Of a stretch of 64,000 nucleotides of DNA, positions 10,980 through 21,600 are shown piece by piece. The position numbers and the translations under genes are program-made. Every line of letters begins with the position of its first letter. The first letter of the stretch is position 1. The stretch is from positions 10,102,001 through 10,166,000 of the forward strand of contig OY979717.1 in NCBI GenBank assembly GCA_963855995.1, given 5' to 3'. The notes beneath the pieces are model-generated. The model had not been told where the DNA came from and ran no database searches. It saw nothing but the letters and a program-made list of their open reading frames with translations. This DNA comes from Muricea muricata (lineage: Eukaryota > Cnidaria > Anthozoa > Malacalcyonacea > Plexauridae).

Positions 10980-12454
10980 ACAGAGATTACAATGATTGGA
11001 ATAAAATACAATCATTGCAAAGATTACAAACGTTACAGAGATAAAGAGATAACAAATATTACAATGATTACAAAGATAACCAAGATTACGAGAGCTACGG
11101 GGATCACAGAGATAACAGATATTACAATGATTACAAAGATTACAAAGATTGCAGAGTCACAGGGATTGCAGAGATCACAGATATTACAATGATTACTAAG
11201 ATCACAAAGATAACCAAGATTACAAGAGTTACGGAGATCACAGAGATAACAGATGTTACAATGATTACAAATATTACAAAGATAACCAATATTACAAGAG
11301 TTACGGGAATCACAGAGGTAACATATATTACAATGATTACAAAGATCACAGAGTCACAGGGATTATAGAAATCACAGATATTACAATGATTACAAATATT
11401 ACAAAGATAACCAAGATTACAAGAGTTACAGGGATCACAGATATTACAATGATTACAAAGATTTCAAAGATAACCAAGCTTACAAGAGTTACGGGGATCA
11501 CAGAGATAACAGAGATAACAATGATTACAAAAATAACAGATATTACAATGTTACAAAGATTACAAAGATAACCAAGATTACAAGAGTTACGGGGATCACA
11601 GAGATAACAGAGATAACAATGATTACAAAGATAACAGATATTACAATGATTACAAAGATTACAAAGATAACCAAGATTACAAGAGTTACGGGGATCACAG
11701 AGATCACAGAGATCACAGAGATAACAGATATTACAATGATTACAAAGATAACAGATATTACAATGATTACAAAGATTACAAAGATAACCAAGATTACAAG
11801 AGTTACGGGGATCACAGATACAACAGAGATAACAAATATTACAATGATTACAAAGATTACAAAAATAACCAAGATTACAAGAGTTACGGGGATCACAGAG
11901 ATAACAGAGATAACAATGATTACAAAGATAACAGATATTACAATGAATACAAAGATTACAAAGATAACCAAGATTACAAGAGTTACGAAGATTACAGAGA
12001 TAACAGAGATAACAATGATTACAAAGATAACAGATATTACAATGATTACAAAGATAACCAAGATTACAAGAGTTACGGGGATCACAGAGATAACAGAGAT
12101 AACAATGATTACAAAGATAACAGATATTACAATGATTACGAAGATAACAAAGATAACCAAGATTACAAGAGTTACGGGGATCACAGAGATAACAATGATT
12201 ACAAAGATAACAGATATTACAATGAATACAAAGATTACAAAGATAACCAAGATTACAAGAGTTACGAAGATTACAGAGATAACAGAGATAACAATGATTA
12301 CAAAGATAACAGATATTACAATGTTTACAAAGATTACAAAGACATCCAAGATTACAAGAGTTACGGGGATCACAGAGATCACAGAGATAACAGATATTAC
12401 AATGATTACAAAGATAACAAATATTACAATGATTACAAATATTACAAAGATAAG
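10980..12454. repeat. 9-bp-unit minisatellite, right copy (expanded)
   Basis: About 1.47 kb of the same 9-bp units as 4240-5060 in the opposite orientation, roughly 650 bp longer. The outer and inner edges match the left copy closely, while the middle has extra higher-order blocks, as expected from unequal exchange or slippage after the arms formed. Confidence 0.9.
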
Positions 12455-12518
12455 TATAGCTAAGGAAGTCTAAGGAGTACTAAGGATATCTATGTATGTG
12501 TAAGTATATGTTAATATA

Positions 12519-13295
12519 CAGGGTGTATCAAAAAAAAGTAGACAAATCTGAAATCGCTCTCTGCTTCGCAAAGCGCCTCAATATACGATGTTTTTTTATC
12601 AAAATAGATTGTTTTGGTACTTATAATCTAGAATAAACCGAAAAAATAAGAAATTTAAAACTTCAATACCCGGGGGGGGTTCAGTCTTTTACGGCAATAT
12701 AAATATGCCTTGCGCACAAAACTTAAATGCTTAAAAGTAATTTTGACTTGGTAGATAGAAAATTTGTCGGGTGTTGTATTGCTGTACAAAATTTCAGAAA
12801 ATTTGCCTGAGTCTAAGCCGTTCAAAACGTCACGCGAACATCCGTATTTTTAGTAAAATTAGTTTTGTGCATGTTTGATTTATGTATTTACTTAATTTGC
12901 ATACAACTCCCAAGGGACATTTAATTGAAATTGGAACATTTCTTCAGAAAAACGATTCTTATTGAGAAAAAATATACGTTCGCACGACGTTTTGAGTGGC
13001 TTAAACTCAATCAAATTTCTTGAAATTTTGCACAGCAATAAAACACCTAACATATTTTCTACCTACCAACTCAAAATTTCTTTTAAGCCTTTAAATTTCG
13101 TGCGCAAGTCATTTTTAATGTGTTTCAAAATACGCACACCCCTGGGTTTGAAACGTTTAAATTTCAGAATATTTTCATTTATTCTACACCGTAAGTACCC
13201 AAGCAATGTACATTAATAAAAAACTTCATACTTCAAGCCGCTTCGCGAGGTTGAGAGCCGTTTCAAAATTGTCTACTTTTTTTTTATACACCCTG
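12519..13295. mobile_element. Mariner-like hairpin MITE inserted in the right arm only
   Basis: The ends read CAGGGTGTATCAAAAAAAAG and its near complement, typical of Tc1/mariner-type ends. TATA lies directly on both sides (12515-12518 and 13296-13299). The two halves of the element are themselves diverged inverted copies of about 390 bp (shared strings include GTAGAAAAT and TTGCGCAC), so it is a full-length hairpin. The left arm carries the uninterrupted site (TCTATATAGTAAAC at about 4168), so insertion followed the arm duplication. No transposase frame remains. Confidence 0.9.
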
Positions 13296-13460
13296 TATAG
13301 ACTGTAATGATACATTATAATGGGGGGTCACTTAAAGTATCTACCGAGCGCTGCGCCTACTTGCGACACCGAAAAAAAAAATAAAACGAAAAAAAAAGGG
13401 AAAAAAAATACAAAAACGGGGCTAATTTAATACTCCGCCTCGCCTACGACAGGCGGAGTA

Positions 13461-13684
13461 ATTATTTTGGTTATTTGATATAATGCGACAAAAAATTGGT
13501 TATTTGATATAACCAAATTAAATCATGAACGCAAATAATGGTTATTTGATATAACCAAATTAAATCATGAACACAAAAATGGTTATTTCAAATAACTAAA
13601 TTAAATCATGACATCAAACTTGGTTATTTGATATAACGAAATTACGAAAACGCGTCAAGTTTATTATTTCATATACAGTACAAA
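13461..13684. repeat. Palindromic minisatellite, right outer arm
   Basis: Reverse complement of 1280-1507, with the same TTGGTTATTTGATATAACCA cores and linkers. Together the pair brackets the whole 12.4-kb complex. The 108 bp between this block and the core right arm (13353-13460) is A-rich with a short CTCCGCCT/AGGCGGAG hairpin. Confidence 0.85.
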
Positions 13685-15602
13685 GGCCTAGCCTGGGGCT
13701 AGGTGATCCTTATTCTTCCTCTTTTTTCTGCTCACTTCGTCATCCTGTATGGTAAATCGCACATTCTGGGCAATTTTACAAAAGCATAATAGACTATCAT
13801 ATAATCTCATAATTCAACTCAGTGATTGCCGTCAGGCTTCTTTTTTTAATCTGGGCAAGAAGAACGAATTAATCTTTTACTGCAGCTAGAACGGAGGATC
13901 CTAAAGATTCCTAGCATTAGTAGCATTGCAAAGTTTGTTGGCGAAATGCTGTGAAATATATAAAACGATATTTCAATTTTGACTTTTTGATATTTATTTG
14001 AATTTTCCATGTTTCGTTCATGCATTGTTTTCAATGGCTATGAATTGATGTCTTTTAGACGGGAGGATTGCCCAACCGCCTTTCAGTATTCCGGGCTTTA
14101 AAGATTCCGACTTTTAGTATTCCGGGTTTTACCATTCCCCATTTCTTGTCATATTATAATGATAGCCATCAGTCATATACATTGATGGTCATATACTGGT
14201 CACGCAAGCATTTTAACAAGGGGGGGGGGTATTAATGATAAGATGCATTTAATGATTTATCTAATATTTTTCAGTTTCACGCGACAATATTCATAACAGA
14301 AAAACATCGATAACACACGCATCTTTTTCGATACAGATATTCGATAGTTTTCAATAAGCCGCGCCAACCATACAGTTCAAAAGAGTTCGATCATTCAGTT
14401 CAGTACCAGTCTTCCCTCGAACATCGGCAAAGCTAATTAGATCTAAGAACCCTCCTTTTTTTTCTCAAGAGAACGAAGGATAATAAGTGTCAATCTCAGA
14501 TAAAGCTGGTGGGAGCTTCTGAAATGAAATTTCTACGCCTAAAGATCAGTTTTCGTGCATTCTGTGCCGCTCGGCAATGGTTTGTATTCAATGAAGTGAA
14601 AAGTGGCTAAAAATATCGACCCTGTACACATGACTGCTTGGCATCTGGAGAACAAGCATATTTTTGTACAAGTTTTTATGATCTTGATGAAATGTTGAGA
14701 TATTGGACTCTTGCTTCGTTTTAAGGATTATGACGTCAGTGCAATGCCTCTATTATACTGTAGAACTAGAATAGCATCTTTTTACATTGCATACAGCTAT
14801 GCGGGTTGACTATTTAATTAATAATGCCCATCACACTTTTCGCACTTGAGAACCTTAATGCAGTTAGCTGTATACTTACCCGTTGAAAGCTACAGATTAT
14901 TGGCAGCCGAAAGCTCGTGAATAAATATTTTTGGTAACGGATCTTAGATCTCAATTTTTGCAAATTTCAAAAAAAATCATAAACATATTTGAGGTTTTAG
15001 AATGAACAGGAAAATTAACTCTGTTAGTCTGGTAATGGCATGGATCTAAATTTTGCAGAGAATTCCATAGAACAAGTACTCCAGAACAAGTACTCTGTTA
15101 GTTTGCCTCGCTAACATTTTTCAGAGTTATTTTAGTCCTAAACCCTAAATTCTTAGAAAGAAAACAAAACTTTCTCCACCTCTGATTTATTGTAATTTAA
15201 TACTAAACTCTCCTTGCTAGTTACTACTTTATTTTTTGTGCTTCGCCTGAGCATCAATACGGTAAACTATAGGTTCAGAGATGACGAATTACATTTTAAA
15301 CAAACTTTGAAATAAACAAGACCAACTACGTATAATATACAATGATGTTCTCTAGTGTATATATTCATATATACCATGTGTCCTATTATCACTGGCAAAA
15401 TAACACATATATGTCTTTATAGTAAATATATTGTATATAGGCGTCAATTTCTTTAAAAACGAGCTTTTCGCGATAAAACATTTTAGAGCACAGCTCTTAC
15501 TAGTGTTCTTGGCTAATTCAAGCTACAATAAAAGCTGTAGTATTGATGGTTGTTTTTGTATTTGCAGCGGCTGTCTAGTTGCTTTTGTGCGCGTGTTCAT
15601 GC
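13685..15602. other. No gene recognised
   Basis: Just past the outer arm is a small hairpin (CCTAGCCTGGGGCTAGG). The rest is AT-rich with only short open frames and no recognisable motif; part of it should be the 3' UTR and downstream flank of GIPC. Confidence 0.4.
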
Positions 15603-18600
15603 CTACAATCGTCCATTTTTGGCATCATCAATCATCCCCCAAATATCAAAAATAAAGTCATCGGGGAACTCAAATTCACCAAAGTTTCTTTCCACGGCGG
15701 CTGTAAATTCACTGGGGTTCGTTTTGTTTTTCGACAGTTCCACCAAACTATCAGCTAAAAACAATAAGAATAATTTACAGGAATTGCAATAAAAAAGTTC
15801 TTTCATACAGTACAGAGCCAGAGGGACAACGATAGTCAATATGCATGTTTATTGTTTTCATCAAAATCCTTGTTTTTATGACTGCAAATTTAACTATTAC
15901 GATCACACTATCGTATCCTGACTAAACTAATGTCAAAAATAGTTGGTTTGCTAATATGAGTAAGAATATGGTAAAACAGTCAAAGACTCATAAAGGGTTG
16001 CTTTTTTATAAGACGGATCAATGGATGGATTATAAAAATATTTTATCATGATGTCCCAAATTTGACCCCCCGCATTACTATAATCATTTAATAAGCAAAT
16101 GATGTAGATGTATTATTGACACAAGGACAATGTAGACTGATCCGACAGGAAGAGATTCAAGAGAGCCAGGACGCACGTTACTGTGGCACCGTGCATCGCT
16201 CAACCATCATAATACAAAATCTAAAATACAACAGTCACGGATCGTAAAAATGTATGTAGGTATGCACCAAATAAATTCGCCCATGTGATTTAACACAGTA
16301 TTATAACATACCGAGCTCTGCGTCCCTTATCCCAATAAAACTTTCGAGCAAGTCGTCCACTTTCTTGGCAGCATTGATCTCCCACATTGGTAACTATATA
16401 AGAATTTAAATTTAAAAAACAATTGAAAATACTTTTTAGGACGAAAGAACTTTTTGAATCATGCGAGGAAAAACATTTTAGACGTTCTTCGAAACTTTTC
16501 TAGTTGTCAAAATATTTTTATTCAAATCACAATAGTGAAACTAGTAAGCTGTCCGTTACCTTGGATTATTTGCAAAATTACACATGTTGCGACCCAGGCT
16601 GAGTTACGGGAACATTTTGCCGTTTACTTATAGCTATACATAATGCAGTCTATTTCTAAACCATATATTGGCAACATTTTAAGCGCCTACGTTATATTGT
16701 TGTTTGATTAGTTTTCAGATTGTGGCTAACCTTGTTTACGTGAACCCACGAATATTTTAATAAAATACAAAAGCTACAATATATACTACGAAGACAGATA
16801 ACGTTTTAAACATTCACTTCGACGTTTCGAGTAAACTACAGTACAGTCATCATCAGGAAATGAATGATGGCAATTTTACACGTATAGGTACAATTAGATA
16901 GTGAAGCAACAATTAATATCATATTTCATATCATACAATTGACATCATTTTTTAAAAAAAATGTTTCACCGACTTGTTTATGTTTTTAGTTACATTTCAA
17001 ACACAGAAGTTCGATATAACAATGCTTTATTCTTCATAACAACCGAATACAGCTGATGAAAGGACTAAGTTCTAAAATAAAAACGTCATGTTTATCACGT
17101 TGCCTAGCACACCTAGCACCCTCTTCAGTTCTTCATCAACTCAACCGAACACAGTTTGTATTTGCATTTGTTTAGGTTTTTTCGCTTTTGTAGTGTTTTT
17201 TCTTTCAGGTTTGGGCTATTTTCGCAGCAGTTATGGCGGAGGCCATTGAGCATAACACCTCTGAGCAGGCTGATTCTACTCCGCGAGAGTGTTCGCGAGA
17301 AAAAACGCCGGCTGTTAAGCCGAGTAAAATCGTATCTGAGAGCCGTTTGTCGGCCACTGCAAAACGGCGACTTTCCTCTCACAAAAAGGCCAAACACTCA
17401 TCTTAACGATCTAAGACCAAGCGAAGCAAATTTTCGCGAACATATTCTACGTCGACATAGAGTAACAACTCATCTTTGGGCTCTGAAAGCAGTTCCGAAT
17501 CTGCATATAAGCGGTCTGCCAAAAGTCCTTCGCGCCCAAACGAAAGCGCATTTGAGGAACCAGAAGTTTCGTTTGATGAATCCATCGTTACTTTCACGGC
17601 TGAAGCGGCCTTCAAGGGCCTGTCAAAATCTGCTCGCAAAAGTCTGTTGACAGATTCACCGGTGCCCTACCACGCTGATTTGCGGCCGAAAAAGGTGGAT
17701 TCCTTTGTGAAAAAAAATCTGAAGCGTAATGGCACGGCTTTTACTTCGGTCATGCACCGGCGTCAAATGAACATTGCAGGGCGCATTTCAAACCCTCTTG
17801 GGCCTTAAGCGCAGCTTTGGCAAAATGCTCTTACTGCTAGAAAAATCAGGATTAGATCCTGCCGAGGTCATTGAGCTCGTTCAACGTGCGATTGCTTTGA
17901 CCGGGAACGCGAGTTTTTGTGCGCTTGTTGACCGCCGTAAAGGTTTACTGGCGAAAGTTTCGACCGATTCCTTGGATCTTATTGAAGATCCATCCTTATT
18001 TTGTCCAGGTTCTACCGACTTATTCGGGAAAAAATTTAAGAAATCGTTTCTCAAGGAGATTAAACTTTCCAAGGAGTTGGATTCTTTAGTAGGTCGCCGA
18101 CGTTACCATGGCAACCCTAATAAACAGAAGCCTTTTCGTTTTCAGCCCGGGAAAGGCCCGGGCCTCAACTCCCGGACATGGAGCCAGAGGTACCAAAACC
18201 GTGGGGGTCGTTTCTCCTACCATTGGGGGAAAAACAACTCAACACAATACCCGCGTGAGGAAAGCAAAATCTAAAAGGTATGCCAACAGTTCGATCTCTA
18301 ATGCATGTACGAGTCGAGCAAAGAGATCAGAAACTGGGCGACAATGTGCATTCGCTACCTTTGAGTCGTTTAAAAATAGATTTTCAGGACATTTTACGCA
18401 AATCTCGCAGGACGACTGCTTCACTTCCTTCCAAACAGGAGGCAGATTACTTCAGATCCAGGTATTCTAGTGATGGTTGCAGGGCACAAGCTCCCGTTCA
18501 CGTCGCCTCCGCATCAAACCTCAGCGAAAACGCCTTTGACCTTTTCTCGGCACGAATCAGAGAAAATCGACTCCGAGGTGGCCCTCCTTCGAGAAAAAGG

Positions 18601-21600
18601 AGTTTTACACGTTGCATGCCCAGTTCCCGATCAGTTTGTCAGCAGTCTACTTTTAGTTCCAAAACGCGACGGAAACTCCCGTCCCGTTATCAATTTAAAA
18701 GATTTAAATGTCTTTCTTCAGTGCGATCACTTCAAGATGAAGGGCATCCATCTTCTGCGCCATATCCTGCAGCCCAACGATTGGCTAGGCAAGATCGATC
18801 TGAAGGACGCGTATTTTGTGATCCCAATTTGGCGAGATCACAGAAAATACCTGCGCTTTGTTTGGAGGCAAACTCTCCTCGAATTTGCATGTCTTCCGTT
18901 CGGTTTTGCAGTAGCCGCCCGTGTATTTACGAAGATCATGAAACCAGTAGTGTCGCTTCTACGCCGGACCGGGATTTGACTGATAATTTATTTGGACGAC
19001 ATTCTCCTTATGGATGCGTCCGAGACCGGTCTCCAGCAAGACATGCATACAGCTCAATATTTATTAGAGAACCTCGGTTTTGTGATCAACCTCGAGAAAT
19101 CTTGTTTTCACCCACCCAGCAGTTAGAATTTCTTGGGTTTCTAGTGAACACTCGGGATATGACTCTGCTCCTGCCAGATTGCAAAGCGAGTTCAATCAAG
19201 ACGCTCTGTTCAACTCTACTATCTCAACGCGATGTTTCAGTACGGGAACTATCTCGGTTGATAGCCAGGCTGTATTTCCCGCACCTTTGCATTATCGCAA
19301 TTTACAACAGTTGAAACACCAAGCTTTCTCTCGGGACAGGAGCTTCGATTCCCGGATACCACTCTCAATAGAGGCCATAGACGAACTTCGATGGTAGCTA
19401 GCACATCTCGATGCTTGGAACGGTCCAGCGCTCCTTCACCCATCCCCGGATCTAATAATCGAGACCGATGCGTCTCGGATGGGTTGGGGGGCTGTTTGTC
19501 AAGGCGTCTGAACCGGGGGCTTGTGGTCTCAGATGGAGCAGAAGCTCCATATCAATTGTCTGGAGGTCCTGGCGGGATCGTTTGCGATCAAAAGCTTTAC
19601 AAAAAATCGGTTGTGTGTTCATGTGCGCCTACGCATGGACAACACTTCTGCGGCGGTTTATCTCAACCGTTTAGGTGGGACTCGTTCGTTGGTTCTCTCC
19701 AATCTGGCCCTTGCTCTGTGGGAGTGGGCCTTGACACGCAATATCTTCCTCAGTGCCGAGCACATAGCGGGCAATCTGAACGTTTCAGCAGACTGGGAGT
19801 CGCGCAATTTTTTAGATTCGAGCAATTGGAAACTTTGTCCGGAAATTTTCCGTTTCCTGATGCAAATCGGAGGCCCTTGCACGATCGACCTCTTTGCGGA
19901 TCGCTTGAACAGTCAACTTCCCCAATTCTGCAGTTGGAAACCGGACCCAATGGCGTTAGCAACGGATGCATTTCAACAGAACTGGTCAACCGGGAGGAAT
20001 TATGCGTTTCCCTCATTCTGTCTAATCATGCGCTGCCTTGCAAAGCTGAGAGCGGAAGGGGGCGAGTTGATCCTTGTCACTCGAGTGTGGACAACTCAGG
20101 CCTGGTACCCAAGCATACTGCATATGTTAATTGCCCCTCCAATGCTTCTCCCGTGGACGCCCAAACTTCTTTGCGGTCCTGCAATCACACCCTCTAGTTG
20201 TCAATCACACCCTTCAACTAGCCGCGTGGCATGTGTGCGCCAATCCTTGCAAGCGCGAGGAATTTCAGGAGACGCTGCCAAGCTCATCTTGGCAGCTTGG
20301 CGGCCGGGTACAAACGCAGTTTATAACTCCGCCTAGAACAAATGGCATAGCTGGTGTGACGAGCGGAAAATTGATTCGTTTTGTCTCACTTTGGAAAATA
20401 TAACGGCTTTTCTTGCCCATTCCTTTGACAAAGGGCTTGAATATCGAACAATTAACACTTATCGCTCTGCTTTGTCGGGTGTTCTGCCGCCTATTGAAGG
20501 TTTTCCTGTGGGCCAGCACCCTTTAGTTGTTCGCCTCCTAAAAGGCATTTTGAATTTGAGGCCAGCTTTGCTGAGATACCAGCAGGCTTGGGATGTAAAT
20601 GTGGCACTAGATTTCTTACGTTCCCTACCAACGAATGAAGCGCTTCCTCTTAGTACTTTGTCTCAAGAGTTGGCACTTTTACTTGCCCTCACTGCTCCGA
20701 AGCGCTCCTCGGAACTCAAGATGCTGGATCTTCGTTTTATGCGTTTTCTCCCTGAGGGAGTGGTTTTCCAGCTACCCGGCTTGACAAAAACTTCGTCGGA
20801 CGTTAAGTCAGTCTTTTTTGCTAAGTTCGATGATTGAGAGAAGCTTGGTGTTGTGCATTGTTTACAGTCTTACACTGAGCACACTAAGGCATTTCGACAA
20901 CCCTTGGCTTCCGACATTGCTTGTCAGCTCTTGGTCAGCAATCACAGACCGCACAAACCGGTCAAATCTTGCTCTATTGCTCGTTTGATTAAAACCATTT
21001 TAACGCGTGCAGGAATCAACACTAATGTTTTTAAGAGCCATTCTACGCGGTCAGCATCCACTTCGAAAGGCGGTGTACCTTTGGAGGAGGTTTTGCGCAT
21101 GGCTGATTGGTCCGGAACGTCCTCCTTTTTTCGTTTTTATTACCGTCCATCTTTTAGTGATGTTTATGCGCGTGCTATTCTCTCTTGATGACTAGCCGCC
21201 TTAAGTGTTTTCCCTTTTTACTTTAAACAAGCATTGTTATATCGAACTTCTGTGTTCGAAATATAATTGAAGATTTTGCAAGGGCGCGTAGCGCTCGAAG
21301 TAAAGTCAAGATTATATGAGAACACAGAAGTGAGATATAACAATCCCACCCACCCTGCCACATATTACTACGTGTCGTTCTTTTTGTCTTTACTAGATTG
21401 GCTGGTGGATCGTTCCAAGATGTTACTGATTAAGAAGTTGGTTGGCCCGCTGTTTGGCTTGTTTTCCTTGTTGTAATACATTGTTGTTCAGATAAAGATA
21501 TGTGATGGTTTTAACTATCATCGCGGTTTCTGCTGATTCCGAACTAAAGAGGTTGCTAGGCAACGTGATAAACATTATGACGTTTTTATTTTAGAACTTA

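Larger units (their letters stand above)
8081..13352. repeat. Right arm of the giant inverted repeat
   Basis: Reverse complement of 4117-7881. After removing the inserted MITE (12515-13299) it is about 4.49 kb against 3.77 kb on the left; the difference is nearly all in the minisatellite and in one extra acidic-repeat block. Single-base differences are visible throughout (for example AAAACAACCCCC on the left against AAAATAACCCCC on the right near the G-run), so the arms are not a literal mirror copy. Confidence 0.9.

Noticed and set aside
17040-17110. Possible hammerhead ribozyme (CTGATGA in the DIRS left repeat)
   Set aside because: The GAAA core and pairing arms are missing; the sequence is explained by the DIRS inverted repeat.
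18280-19314. A 344-codon frame overlapping the DIRS polymerase
   Set aside because: Only its last ~70 codons match the RT connection after a frameshift; the rest is out of frame with the RT motifs.
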